Of a stretch of 64,000 nt of DNA, positions 34,917 through 43,677 are shown one piece after another. The notes under the pieces were generated by a model. That model ran no database searches. It was not told the origin of the DNA and was given only the letters and a program-made list of their open reading frames with translations. The DNA is taken from assembly GCF_026427355.1 (NCBI RefSeq), contig NZ_CP102667.1, positions 1-64,000 on the forward strand, read 5' to 3'. The DNA is from Sphingobium sp. JS3065. Its GTDB lineage: Bacteria; Pseudomonadota; Alphaproteobacteria; Sphingomonadales; Sphingomonadaceae. Position 1 is the first letter of the stretch; every line of letters starts with the position of its first letter. Position numbers and translations under genes: made by a program.

Positions 34917-35522
34917 ATGAAGCTTTATTACAGCCCCGGCGCATGTTCATTGTCGCCTCACATCATCCTTCGTGAAGGTGGATTTGACTTTCAGCTAGAA
35001 AAGGTTGATCTCGGCACCAAGGTGACTGAGACTGGTGTTGATTACAAGACCGTCAATCCCGTGGGCAGTGTCCCCGCTTTGCAAATGGATGATGGGCAGG
35101 TGCTCACCGAAGGGCCGGCCATCGTTCAATACCTCGCTGACCGTGTGCCAGAAAAATGCCTGGCACCGGCAGCTGGCTCGCTGGAGCGTTACCGACTGAT
35201 GGAATGGCTGAATTTCATCTCCACCGAATTGCATAAAAGCTTCGGAGCGCTGTTCAGCCCGGTGTTTCCACAGGATGCCAAGCCAGTCATCAAGGCCCAA
35301 TTGGAAAGCCGTCTTGCCCATACCGAGCAGATGCTCGGTGACAAGGTTTGGGCCATGGGGAACGACTTTTCCGTGGTGGCCGCCTACTTGTTTACTGTGC
35401 TTGGCTGGGGGGCTTACGTGAATGTGGACCTTTCGCCTTGGCCCGGCCTGCAAGGCTACCTCAACCGCGTGGCTGAACGTCCAGCAGTCCGGGCCACATT
35501 GTCGGCTGAAGGTTTGATCTGA
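34917..35522 (+). CDS. nagJ: Glutathione S-transferase
   Basis: The 201-residue GST has the bacterial beta-class start MKLYYSPGACSLSPHI, with Cys10 as the usual catalytic residue, and the Glu-Ser/Glu-Gly-Pro-Ala-Ile glutathione contact (LTEGPAIVQYL). AAGGAG at 34907-34912 favours the ATG at 34917 over the earlier open frame. In U2-type clusters it is named nagJ; its exact role is unclear. It is the last gene of the less GC-rich part of the operon. Confidence 0.9.
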   Translation: MKLYYSPGACSLSPHIILREGGFDFQLEKVDLGTKVTETGVDYKTVNPVGSVPALQMDDGQVLTEGPAIVQYLADRVPEKCLAPAAGSLERYRLMEWLNFISTELHKSFGALFSPVFPQDAKPVIKAQLESRLAHTEQMLGDKVWAMGNDFSVVAAYLFTVLGWGAYVNVDLSPWPGLQGYLNRVAERPAVRATLSAEGLI

Positions 35523-35752
35523 TTTTTTTAGAGAAATAAATAAAGCATGGCCAGCCTCCATGAGCGGCCAGCCATGCCGCGGGGCAGCCGTGGGCAGCGG
35601 CCTCGATCAAATTTCGATGCACACAGATTACGAGCCCCTTTTTCCGACTGCGGTCGGATTCAGAAATTGCCGATACTTGCTTTGGTCTGATCGAAGCGTG
35701 AGGGATATCGGCTTCCCCTATCCACATGCTTGATGAAGAGGAGCGTATCACC
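35523..35752. other. Gap between nagJ and nagI, composition junction
   Basis: No gene is evident in these 230 bases. Seven-base arms GCATGGC (35545-35551) and GCCATGC (35571-35577) could form a hairpin. A switch from the more AT-rich central nag genes to the GC-rich nagI-K-L block occurs here, so it may be an old joining point. Confidence 0.5.
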
Positions 35753-36793
35753 ATGAGTCACGAACTTGGCCGACTGGAAGACCTGCCGCAGGACTACCGA
35801 GACGAACTCAAACAACTTAACCTGGTGCCGCTATGGCCCAGCCTACGCGCGGTGCTGCCGCCCAATGTCCCGACCCGCCAGACGCAGCCGACTTACTGGT
35901 CCTACCAGACGCTCAAGCCGCTGCTGCTCAAGGCCGGTGAGCTGACCCCCATTGAGAAGGCCGAGCGCCGCGTGCTGGTGCTGGCCAACCCCGGCCACGG
36001 CCTGGAGAAGATGCAAGCCAGCGCCGCCATATACCTGGGCATGCAGTTGCTGCTGCCCGGCGAGTGGGCGCCCAGCCACCGCCACACCCCCAACGCGGTG
36101 CGCATGATCGTGGAGGGCGAGGGCGCCTACACCACCGTGGATGGCGAGAAGTGCCCCATGAGCCGGGGTGACCTCATCCTCACGCCCACCGGCCTGTGGC
36201 ACGAGCACGGCCACGACGGCAACGAGCCCGTGGTGTGGCTCGATGTGCTGGACCTGCCGCTGGTGTACTACATGGAGGCCAGCTACCACATCGACGGCGA
36301 GCGCCAGCAGGTCGACCCCGGCCGGGGCGACTGCGCCTGGACCCGTGCGGGCGTGGTGCCAACCCCCGTGTTCCAGCGCAGCGACAAGCGCTATCCTCTC
36401 TTGCGCTACCCTTGGGCCGACACCCGTGCCGCCCTGCTGTCGCTGGCGGCCGACCAGCCTGAGCAGGAATGCGTGCAGGTCACCTACGTCAACCCCGAAA
36501 CGGGTGACGACGCCGAGAACATCCTGGGCTTCTACGCCCTGATGCTCAAGCCCGGCCAGACCCTGCGCCTGCCCGTGCGTTCGCCCGCCGTGGTGTTCCA
36601 CCAGATCGAAGGCCGCAGCGAGGCGCGCATCGCCGAGTCCACCTTCGCCCTGAGGGAAGCCGATACCTGCTGCGCCCCCGGCTACACCGAGGTGACGCTG
36701 AAAAACCTCTCAGCCGACCAGCCGTCCTTCATCTTCATGGCCGACGAATCGCCCCTGCACCGCAAGCTGGGCGTCTTTGAAAACCGCGGCTGA
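35753..36793 (+). CDS. nagI: Gentisate 1,2-dioxygenase
   Basis: The 346-residue bicupin enzyme opens gentisate to maleylpyruvate with Fe(II). The N-terminal cupin has the metal site HRHTPN (near 110) and a matching GLWHEHGH (near 150). A second cupin fills the C-terminal half. The ATG at 35753 has GAGGAG about 10 bases upstream; the alternative start at 35726 lies before that site. Its GC-rich composition resembles nagG, nagK and nagL rather than nagC or nagE. Confidence 0.93.
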   Translation: MSHELGRLEDLPQDYRDELKQLNLVPLWPSLRAVLPPNVPTRQTQPTYWSYQTLKPLLLKAGELTPIEKAERRVLVLANPGHGLEKMQASAAIYLGMQLLLPGEWAPSHRHTPNAVRMIVEGEGAYTTVDGEKCPMSRGDLILTPTGLWHEHGHDGNEPVVWLDVLDLPLVYYMEASYHIDGERQQVDPGRGDCAWTRAGVVPTPVFQRSDKRYPLLRYPWADTRAALLSLAADQPEQECVQVTYVNPETGDDAENILGFYALMLKPGQTLRLPVRSPAVVFHQIEGRSEARIAESTFALREADTCCAPGYTEVTLKNLSADQPSFIFMADESPLHRKLGVFENRG

Positions 36794-36826
36794 GCCGCCG
36801 CGAAGCACCACACAACAGGAAAGCAA

Positions 36827-37528
36827 ATGAGCAACTACCTCTGGAACCCGCCTCCCGTCCAGTCTCTGCCCGTTCGTGGCAAGACCGAGCGCTTCCCCAT
36901 CAACCGCATCTTCTGCGTCGGCCGCAACTACCACGCCCACGCGGTGGAAATGGGCCGTCCGGTCGACAAAAGCGTCGAACAAGCGTTCTACTTCACCAAA
37001 TCGCCACAAACCCTGGTGGAAAGTGGTGCGACCGTGGCCTACCCGCCGCGCACCAGCAACTACCACTACGAGATGGAGCTGGTGCTGGCGATCGGCAAGC
37101 CCGGCTTCCGCGTCAGCGAAGACCAGGCGCACGAGTTGATTTACGGCTACGCCGCCGGCCTGGACATGACCCGGCGCGACCTGCAACTGGTGGCACGCGA
37201 CAAGGGCCGCCCCTGGGACACCGGCAAGGACATCGAGGAAGGCTCGGTCTGCTCCGAGATCGTGCCGATGCAAGGCGTGGTGGTGGAGCAGGGCGCGATC
37301 GCCCTGGAAGTCAACGGCCAGACCAAACAGTCGTCCAACGTGGACAAGCTGATCTGGAACGTCCGCGAGATCATTGCCGACCTCTCCACCTACTACCACT
37401 TGCAACCCGGCGACCTGATTTACACCGGCACGCCCGAAGGCGTGGGCGCCGTGGTGGCGGGTGACAAGATCATCGGCCGTGTGGAAGGCATTGCCGAGAT
37501 CAGCCTGACCGTCGGCCCGGCCGAGTGA
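36827..37528 (+). CDS. nagK: Fumarylpyruvate hydrolase
   Basis: The 233-residue FAH-family hydrolase splits fumarylpyruvate to fumarate and pyruvate. Metal ligands are visible in YHYEMELVLAIGKPG (near 82-90) and in LSPWD-like downstream blocks, and GDLIYTGTPEGVGAV is the conserved C-terminal block. ACAGGAAAG precedes the ATG. The next gene starts within 12 bases of its stop. Confidence 0.92.
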   Translation: MSNYLWNPPPVQSLPVRGKTERFPINRIFCVGRNYHAHAVEMGRPVDKSVEQAFYFTKSPQTLVESGATVAYPPRTSNYHYEMELVLAIGKPGFRVSEDQAHELIYGYAAGLDMTRRDLQLVARDKGRPWDTGKDIEEGSVCSEIVPMQGVVVEQGAIALEVNGQTKQSSNVDKLIWNVREIIADLSTYYHLQPGDLIYTGTPEGVGAVVAGDKIIGRVEGIAEISLTVGPAE

Positions 37529-37539
37529 GCCTGCACGCG

Positions 37540-38178
37540 ATGAAGCTGTACAACTTCTGGCGCAGCGGCACGTCACACCGGCTGCGCATCGCGCTCAACC
37601 TCAAGGGCGTGCCCTACGAGTACCTGGCCGTGCACCTGGGCAAGGAAGAGCACCTAAAGGACGCCTTCAAGGCGCTGAACCCACAGCAGTTGGTGCCCGC
37701 GCTGGACACGGGCGCGCAAGTGCTGATCCAGTCGCCGGCCATCATCGAATGGCTGGAGGAACAGTACCCCACGCCCGCGCTGCTGCCGGCCGACGCCGAC
37801 GGCCGCCAACGGGTGCGCGCGCTGGCCGCCATCGTGGGCTGCGACATCCACCCCATCAACAACCGCCGCATTCTGGAGTACCTGCGCAAGACGTTCGGCG
37901 CCGACGAGGCCGCCATCAACGCCTGGTGTGGCACCTGGATCAGCGCCGGTTTCGATGCCTACGAAGCACTGCTGGCGGTCGACCCGAAGCGCGGCCGCTA
38001 CAGCTTTGGCGACACACCCACGCTGGCCGACTGCTACCTGGTGCCGCAGGTGGAAAGCGCCCGCCGCTTCCAGGTGGACCTGACGCCCTACCCCCTGATC
38101 CGCGCAGTGGACGCGGCCTGCGGCGAGTTGGACGCATTTCGGCGCGCCGCGCCAGCTGCTCAACCTGATTCGGCTTGA
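37540..38178 (+). CDS. nagL: Maleylpyruvate isomerase (glutathione-dependent)
   Basis: The 212-residue zeta-class GST converts maleylpyruvate to fumarylpyruvate. It has the N-terminal block FWRSGTSHRLRIALNLKG (zeta-type active site), the glutathione contact IQSPAIIEWLEE and a helical C-terminal domain. An open frame begins at 37525, but the ATG at 37540 gives the known length and start MKLYNFWRSG. It is the last nag gene here. nagM and nagN, present in U2, are absent, and a transposon end lies 96 bases downstream. Confidence 0.92.
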   Translation: MKLYNFWRSGTSHRLRIALNLKGVPYEYLAVHLGKEEHLKDAFKALNPQQLVPALDTGAQVLIQSPAIIEWLEEQYPTPALLPADADGRQRVRALAAIVGCDIHPINNRRILEYLRKTFGADEAAINAWCGTWISAGFDAYEALLAVDPKRGRYSFGDTPTLADCYLVPQVESARRFQVDLTPYPLIRAVDAACGELDAFRRAAPAAQPDSA

Positions 38179-38273
38179 CGAAAAATACGCCGCCTTCGCC
38201 CTAATAAACAGTTCGTAGCCCTGCCCAGTGACAAGTATCAATGAGCAATAGTGAAAATGTAAGGGGAAAGATT

Positions 38274-38314
38274 GGGTCCATCCCCGCAAAAGTACCGAAC
38301 GCGACATAGGAATT
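38274..38314. repeat. Left inverted repeat of the 38.3-42.2 kb Tn3-family unit
   Basis: This end begins GGGTCCATCCCCGCAAA and ends GACATAGGAATT. It pairs with 42199-42239, with mismatches mainly in the middle. The resolvase stop lies four bases inside it. Confidence 0.85.
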
Positions 38315-38318
38315 TCGG

Positions 38319-38960
38319 TCAAGCACTGAGGGCATTCGGAGTGCCGGACGCGACTTTGAGGACCCGCTTTGCATGATCGCGCAACTGGCCGTTCGGTCCG
38401 ACGTAGCGATAGAGCGTCGCGCGGCTAATGCCGAGTTCACGGCATAGGTCAGCGATATTCGTGTCGCGATTGGCCATCGCAGACTGGGCCAGGCGGATCT
38501 GGTTTTTGGTCAGCTCGAATTGGCGGCCGCCTTTACGTCCGCGTGCGCGGGCAGCGGCGAGACCCGCCATTGTGCGTTCGCGAATGAGATCGCCCTCGAA
38601 CTCGGCCAGTGCCGCGAATATCCCGAATATCAGTTTGCCGCTTGATGTGGTGGTGTCTATATCGGCGCCCTGGCCGGTGAGGACGCAAAGCCCGACGCCT
38701 CGTTCAGACAGACTGCGTACGGTCGTGACCAAATGCTTGAGATCGCGTCCCAGCCGGTCAAGCTTCCATATATAAAGTGTGTCGCCTGGCCGTAGCGCTT
38801 TCAGGCAGGCTTCCAGCCCCGGACGATCATCCCGCTTTCCAGACGCTTCGTCCTTGTAGACGTGGTCGGGAGTGACATCGGCCGCCGTGAGCGCATCCAT
38901 CTGAAGGTCGAGGGTCTGCGAGCCGTCTGCTTTGGAAATCCGCGCATATCCGAGCTTCAT
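38319..38960 (-). CDS. tnpR: Tn3-family resolvase TnpR
   Basis: The 213-residue serine recombinase has KLGYARISKADGSQ with the catalytic serine near residue 9, the block AEFEGDLIRERTMAGL and a C-terminal helix-turn-helix (CRELGISRATLYRYV). The ATG at 38960 gives a family-like start, although the frame opens at 39059. It is divergent from tnpA; the 130 bp between them should contain res and both promoters. Confidence 0.9.
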   Translation of the reverse strand: MKLGYARISKADGSQTLDLQMDALTAADVTPDHVYKDEASGKRDDRPGLEACLKALRPGDTLYIWKLDRLGRDLKHLVTTVRSLSERGVGLCVLTGQGADIDTTTSSGKLIFGIFAALAEFEGDLIRERTMAGLAAARARGRKGGRQFELTKNQIRLAQSAMANRDTNIADLCRELGISRATLYRYVGPNGQLRDHAKRVLKVASGTPNALSA

Positions 38961-39090
38961 GAGTGTTTCACAGACGGTCGTTTGTGTGACGCTGGCGAAA
39001 CAGCCCGCCAGCATGATCGATTTTGTATCATATCCCGTCTCACAGATAAAGGATAGCAAACCCTATCCAAAACGAAAAGAGACGCAGCTT

Positions 39091-42000
39091 ATGCCACGCA
39101 TGCAAATTCTCTCGCCCGGCGAACAGAACGCTTTCGACACACCGCCCCGGATGAACGCTGCCCAGCGCAAGGCTGCCTTCGATTTGCCACTCGGCTTTCA
39201 AAAAGAGATCGAGCGACTGCGGGATCCAGCCCACCAGGTCGGGTTCTGTTTAAATGCCGGCTACTTCCGTCATGGCCGGCGCTGCTTTGCCCCCGAAACA
39301 TTCCACGACAACGACATTGCACATGTCTCCAGTCGGCTGGGGCATGACGCGGGAATGTTTGCACCCGCCGCCTATCCCGACCGGACACGTCAACGCCACG
39401 AGCGGATAATAGAGCGCCTGGCCGGTTTCCGGACGCTCGGTGGCGATGGTGAAGCGCATCTGTCTCTCATGATCGACCAGAAGGTCAGGGCTCACGAGAA
39501 ACCGAAGGTTATCTTCCAGGCTGCCGTCGACCATCTGCTGACAAATCGGATTGCCTTGCCGGGCTACCGGCGCCTGCAGGATTTGATCCTGTTGGCGATC
39601 GGGCGGTCCAGAACGCGCGAGATGGCTCTGGTCGATGCCCACCTGCCACCGGCACTCGGCCGGGAACTCGACCTGCTTCTGGGTGATGGTGAGGAAACAG
39701 ACGGGATCGCGCGGAGCCGTCTGGCGGCCCTCAAGCAGAATTCACAATCCGTTCGTCCCCGTTCGGTCAAGGACAGGCTGGCCAATCACACGGAGCTCTC
39801 CGACCTGTTTCACAAGCTCGAACCGGTCATTACGGCCCTGGGTTGGGATCGAAGCAGCGCCCGCAATTACGCGCTTGCCGTCATGAAATCGGATCCCCAC
39901 GATCTGCGGCGTCGAAAGCCGGCAGACCGCTATCTTCACCTCATCGCCTTCGTCGTCCATCAATACTTCTCGCTGCAGGACAATCTGGTGGCCACGCTAC
40001 TCAGCTCCGTTAAGGCTACCGAGACTGCGGCAAGCCGCGAGTTCAAGGACTGGTGCTATGTCGAGAGAAAGTCTCAGGCCGCAAAGCTCCGGGCCCAGAT
40101 ACAGGCTTTCGAAGATCATTTCCAATCGGCCATGGCCACCCTGCGCGGTGTGTTCGAAGCCGACGACCTCACAGACGCTGACAAGCTGCAGAGCCTGCAT
40201 CTCTTGCTGTTCCCGGTCGATGCGGCGCCAGTGTTGTCCGATGCCATTCTGAAAGACATGAAGGATGACGCGAGCGTATCGCAGAACGAGGACGCCCGCT
40301 ATTACGACATTCTTGAAGCCAGATCCCGACGCCTGCAAAACCAGGTGTCGGGTGTCATGAAGTCTCTGTCCTTCCAGACGGAAACACATATCAAGCCGCT
40401 GCTGGCGGCGCTGGTGCATTTCCGCAAGGCCGATGGCCAGGTGACGCGATCGGCGCCATCAGGCTTTCTCGATCCCGACGAGCGCAAGGCCGTGGGAAGT
40501 GGCGCGGAATTCAGGCCGTCGCTTTATAAGGTCATGCTGTTCCAGCACGTCGCCAGGGCGATCAAAGCCGGCGGTGTAAACCTGCCCCAATCTCACAGAT
40601 ATCAGCCCCTGGATAGCTATCTGATCGGGACAGAGCGCTGGCAGCGCGATCGTGAGCAATTACTGGAACGCGCCGGAATGGCGCGTTTCTCGGACCCGAA
40701 CGCCGTGCTTGCGACGTTGAAGCAAGCCCTGAGCGACCAGTTTCTCCTCACCAACAGCAATATCGCAGACGGCAGAAACCTTCATGCGACGGTCGCGGCT
40801 GCCGGCCACATCAAGCTCAACACGCCCAAGCAGGAGGAGATCGAGACGACTGCCCTTTCCAGGCTCTTTCCGCAACGGCACTATGTGCCGCTCTCCGAGA
40901 TCCTCAACACGGTCAACGTCGCTAGCGGTTTTGCCGACAGCCTGTCGCATCTGCGCCAGCAATACGCCCGCCCGGTTTCGACCGCCGTTCTCCTGGCCGG
41001 CGTCATTGGCCTGGGATGCGGGATCGGCCTGCGGAAAATGGCCCGAATATCCGGTGCGATCAAGGAGGACGCTCTGGATCACGCCGTCAACTGGCACTTC
41101 TCCCGCGAAAATCTTGTTGCTGCCAACGATCGCATCCTCGCCCTCATGGACAGCCTCGATCTCCCGGAAATCTACCGGCGCCATGCCGGTGAGACCCACA
41201 CGGCCAGTGACGGCCAGAAGTTCGAGGTAACCGGCGATAGCCTCGATGCCAGCCATTCCTTCAAATATTTTGGGAAAGGTCAGGGAAGCAGCGCCTACAC
41301 CTATGTCAGCGACAAGATCTTGCTCTGGTATTCCACCGTCTTCAGCGCCGCCGAACGCGACAGCGCCTACGTCATCGACGGTCTGATGCACAACGACGTG
41401 GTGAAATCGACGATCCATTCGACGGACACCCATGGCTATTCCGAAGCGATCTTCGGCGCCACCTATCTCATCGACATTGCCTATGCCCCCAGGATCAAGG
41501 GCCTGAAGCATCAAACCCTGTATGGCTTCAGGTCCATGACGCACGAAAATCGGAAGAACTGGGCCGTCCAACCCGACAAATATGTTGACGAAAACATCAT
41601 CCGTACCCACTGGGACGAAATTCTCCGGCTCATGGTCACCATCAGGCTCAAGGAAACCACGGCGTCGGATATATTCCGGCGGCTCAATTCATATTCCAGG
41701 CAGAACAGTCTTTACACCGCCCTCAAAGCTTTCGGACGCATCGTCAAAACCCTGTTCATCCTGCGCTACATCGATGGCGTCGAACTGCGAATGGATATCG
41801 AAGCCATGCTCAACAAGGTCGAACTGGCCAACCGGTTTACCCGAGCGGTGGCCGTCGGCAGTCCGCGTGAGTTCATCTTTACCGTCCAGGAGGATCAGCA
41901 GGTAGCCGAAGCCTGCAACCGCCTGATCAAGAACGCCATCATCTGCTGGAATTATCTCTATCTCGAAACCAGGCTACGCGCCGCCGATCCCGAAACGCAC

Positions 42001-42135
42001 GCCGAAATGATGCAGAGTATCAAGGCCCATTCGCCGCAATCCTGGGCGCACATCAACATGCTGGGCGAATACGATTTCTCCGACAAGAAGCTTGCAGACA
42101 GCTTCGGTATCCTCCCCCTGAAACAGGGCCTCTGA
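39091..42135 (+). CDS. tnpA: Tn3-family transposase TnpA (full length)
   Basis: The 1014-residue transposase starts MPRMQILSPGEQNAF and shows the catalytic-domain blocks HTASDGQKFEV and STDTHGYSEAIFGATYL, and ends with SPQSWAHINMLGEYDF, the family C-terminal block. The ATG at 39091 is used because the earlier frame from 38932 crosses the intergenic res region. It is intact and differs clearly from the other three large transposases in the window. Confidence 0.92.
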   Translation: MPRMQILSPGEQNAFDTPPRMNAAQRKAAFDLPLGFQKEIERLRDPAHQVGFCLNAGYFRHGRRCFAPETFHDNDIAHVSSRLGHDAGMFAPAAYPDRTRQRHERIIERLAGFRTLGGDGEAHLSLMIDQKVRAHEKPKVIFQAAVDHLLTNRIALPGYRRLQDLILLAIGRSRTREMALVDAHLPPALGRELDLLLGDGEETDGIARSRLAALKQNSQSVRPRSVKDRLANHTELSDLFHKLEPVITALGWDRSSARNYALAVMKSDPHDLRRRKPADRYLHLIAFVVHQYFSLQDNLVATLLSSVKATETAASREFKDWCYVERKSQAAKLRAQIQAFEDHFQSAMATLRGVFEADDLTDADKLQSLHLLLFPVDAAPVLSDAILKDMKDDASVSQNEDARYYDILEARSRRLQNQVSGVMKSLSFQTETHIKPLLAALVHFRKADGQVTRSAPSGFLDPDERKAVGSGAEFRPSLYKVMLFQHVARAIKAGGVNLPQSHRYQPLDSYLIGTERWQRDREQLLERAGMARFSDPNAVLATLKQALSDQFLLTNSNIADGRNLHATVAAAGHIKLNTPKQEEIETTALSRLFPQRHYVPLSEILNTVNVASGFADSLSHLRQQYARPVSTAVLLAGVIGLGCGIGLRKMARISGAIKEDALDHAVNWHFSRENLVAANDRILALMDSLDLPEIYRRHAGETHTASDGQKFEVTGDSLDASHSFKYFGKGQGSSAYTYVSDKILLWYSTVFSAAERDSAYVIDGLMHNDVVKSTIHSTDTHGYSEAIFGATYLIDIAYAPRIKGLKHQTLYGFRSMTHENRKNWAVQPDKYVDENIIRTHWDEILRLMVTIRLKETTASDIFRRLNSYSRQNSLYTALKAFGRIVKTLFILRYIDGVELRMDIEAMLNKVELANRFTRAVAVGSPREFIFTVQEDQQVAEACNRLIKNAIICWNYLYLETRLRAADPETHAEMMQSIKAHSPQSWAHINMLGEYDFSDKKLADSFGILPLKQGL

Positions 42136-42198
42136 AACCAGGCCGTAAATGGGGGAATGAAAATGAGGGAATTTATCAGCAACTCAATACCTTGCCAG

Positions 42199-42239
42199 AA
42201 TTCCTATGTCGCATTCCGCCCCTTTGCGGGGACGGACCC
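42199..42239. repeat. Right inverted repeat of the 38.3-42.2 kb Tn3-family unit
   Basis: This is the reverse-complement partner of 38274-38314. It ends in GGACGGACCC at 42239, where the sequence passes directly into the middle of a different transposase gene. Confidence 0.85.
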
Positions 42240-42449
42240 GACTTCGCCCGCTTCCAGCGCACGGCCAGGCCATCTCATAGTGAGCAGGAGCATCGCGAAA
42301 CCGAGCCGGGTGGCATCGCCGCGACGGCGGCCGACAATTTCCACGTCGTCGCTGGTCAGCGTATAGTGCCGCGCAATCTCGCGCTCATCGAGCGGCGCGC
42401 TATAATGCCCCGCCCAGATTTCCGGGCTCACCAGTCGCCGTCTCGCCAC
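42240..42449 (-). pseudogene. N-terminal remnant of another Tn3-family transposase
   Basis: The ATG at 42449 opens MARRRLVSPEIWAGHYSAP and continues through the conserved EIVGRRRGDATRLGFAMLLL for about 70 residues. At 42240 it meets the end of the neighbouring unit and is cut. It is divergent from the resolvase at 42589, so the two were once the tnpA/tnpR pair of one transposon. The remaining ~900 codons are not in the window. Confidence 0.85.
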
Positions 42450-42588
42450 GCATCATCTCCTTCGCTTTGCGAGTCCGTCAGACGGTCCTCTGGCGGCCAG
42501 CATGAATATGTCCGTCAACTCTGGACCCGTGATGGCGATTCGGACAAGAATGCAAATCGATGGGAAAACGGACAGATTGGGACCGGCT

Positions 42589-43164
42589 GTGGCGCTGATT
42601 GGCTATGCGCGAGTATCGACCGGCGACCAGAAGCTGGCGCTCCAGCACGACGCGCTGAACGCGGCCGGTTGCGAGCGGACGTTCAACGACCATGCGTCCG
42701 GCGCAAAGACCGATCGGCCAGGCTTGGCCGAGGCACTGGCCTATCTGCGCGCTGGCGACACACTGGTCGTGTGGAAGCTCGATCGTCTTGGCCGCTCGAT
42801 GAGCCACCTGATCGAGAAGGTTGGCGAACTCGCCGCGCGCGGCGTCGGCTTCCGCTCGCTTACCGAGCAGATCGACACCACCACGTCAGGCGGCATGCTG
42901 GTGTTCAACATCTTCGGCTCGCTTGCCCAGTTCGAGCGCGATCTAATCCGCGAGCGCACCAACGCCGGATTGAAGGCTGCACGGGAACGAGGGAGCCTTG
43001 GCGGTCGACGTCCGGTCATCACGCCTGACAAATTGCGCAAGGCGCGCGATCATATCGCGGCAGGGCTGACTGTCCGCGAGGCGGCCACGCGCCTCAAGGT
43101 TGGCAAAACCGCGCTCTACAAGGCTCTCGAAGGCACCACTGCCAAGACCGCAGTCAAAGTATGA
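42589..43164 (+). CDS. tnpR: Serine resolvase/invertase, partner of a lost tnpA
   Basis: The serine recombinase has the motif LIGYARVSTGDQKLAL, the block AQFERDLIRERTNAGL and a C-terminal helix-turn-helix (TVREAATRLKVGKTALY). The open frame extends back to 42502; the GTG at 42589 places the start just before the catalytic motif and leaves about 140 bp to the divergent tnpA remnant for res, but ATGs at 42532 and 42550 are alternatives. It appears intact. Confidence 0.82.
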   Translation: MALIGYARVSTGDQKLALQHDALNAAGCERTFNDHASGAKTDRPGLAEALAYLRAGDTLVVWKLDRLGRSMSHLIEKVGELAARGVGFRSLTEQIDTTTSGGMLVFNIFGSLAQFERDLIRERTNAGLKAARERGSLGGRRPVITPDKLRKARDHIAAGLTVREAATRLKVGKTALYKALEGTTAKTAVKV

Positions 43165-43174
43165 GGAAAGAGTG

Positions 43175-43441
43175 ATGAACGAACGCGATCCCAACATCGT
43201 TACCTCGAGCCTGTCTGGTATCGTCACCGAGCAGGGCGTCACCGTGAGAGTGAACATCATTCGGTTGGAAAATGAGCCGAGCTGGTCGCTCGAAGTCGAA
43301 AACGAGTATGGAACGTCTACGGTCTGGGACAACCTGTTCGCGACTGATGATGCCGCGCATGCCGCTTTTCGTCAGACCGTCGATGAAGAAGGTATGCGCG
43401 CCTTCCTCGACCAGGCTGTCGTCATACCCTTCCGACGTTAG
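43175..43441 (+). CDS. Hypothetical protein, 88 residues, downstream of tnpR
   Basis: I do not recognise a family. The ATG at 43175 has AGGAAAG just upstream and lies 10 bases after the resolvase stop, so the two are probably co-transcribed. The product is acidic, with alternating strand-like stretches and no signal or membrane segment. It may be transposon cargo or a small accessory gene. Confidence 0.6.
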   Translation: MNERDPNIVTSSLSGIVTEQGVTVRVNIIRLENEPSWSLEVENEYGTSTVWDNLFATDDAAHAAFRQTVDEEGMRAFLDQAVVIPFRR

Positions 43442-43507
43442 CACCGTCAGTGTTCGCCGTTCGTTCGATCCTAGCGTACGTAAACTTCACTTTCGTGCAG
43501 TGACCCC

Positions 43508-43648
43508 ATGAAGCTCGGCGAGGTCGTCAATACCCGGGCCGCCAGCGGTACCCATATCGCGCCTGATCTACTCGCCCACGTCTCGCCGTTGGGATGGGAA
43601 CACATCAATCTAACCGGGGAATATCGCTGGCCAAAATCCTTAGCGTAG
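43508..43648 (+). pseudogene. C-terminal remnant of a Tn3-family transposase
   Basis: A 46-codon frame from an ATG at 43508 ends in LLAHVSPLGWEHINLTGEYRW, which is the conserved C-terminus of Tn3 transposases, then stops at 43646-43648. The upstream body of the gene is missing. The stop lies inside a Tn5393-like terminal repeat (43638-43676), the normal position for such a tail. Confidence 0.82.
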
Positions 43649-43676
43649 GATTCCGCCCCCTCCCGCAAACGCCCCC
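43638..43676. repeat. Orphan Tn5393-like terminal inverted repeat
   Basis: Read on the minus strand this begins GGGGGCGTTTGCGGGAGG and continues with GGCGGAATCCTACGCTAAGG, closely resembling the ends I know for Tn5393-like elements. No partner end was found by eye. The resolvase gene begins two bases beyond it. Confidence 0.65.
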
Positions 43677-43677
43677 A

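Larger units (their letters stand above)
38274..42239. mobile_element. Complete Tn3-family unit (tnpR-tnpA) beside the nag operon
   Basis: The ends GGGTCCATCCCCGCAAA (38274 onward) and, inverted, GGGTCCGTCCCCGCAAA (ending at 42239) share a further GCGACATAGGAATT block, giving inverted repeats of about 41 bp. Inside are divergent resolvase and transposase genes and nothing else. The 5-bp flanks differ (AGATT and GACTT), so the right or left neighbour changed after insertion. Its right end truncates another transposase gene. Confidence 0.85.

Noticed and set aside
38269..42244. Target duplication around the 38.3-42.2 kb Tn3-family unit
   Set aside because: Flanks AGATT and GACTT differ, so simple insertion at this place is not supported.
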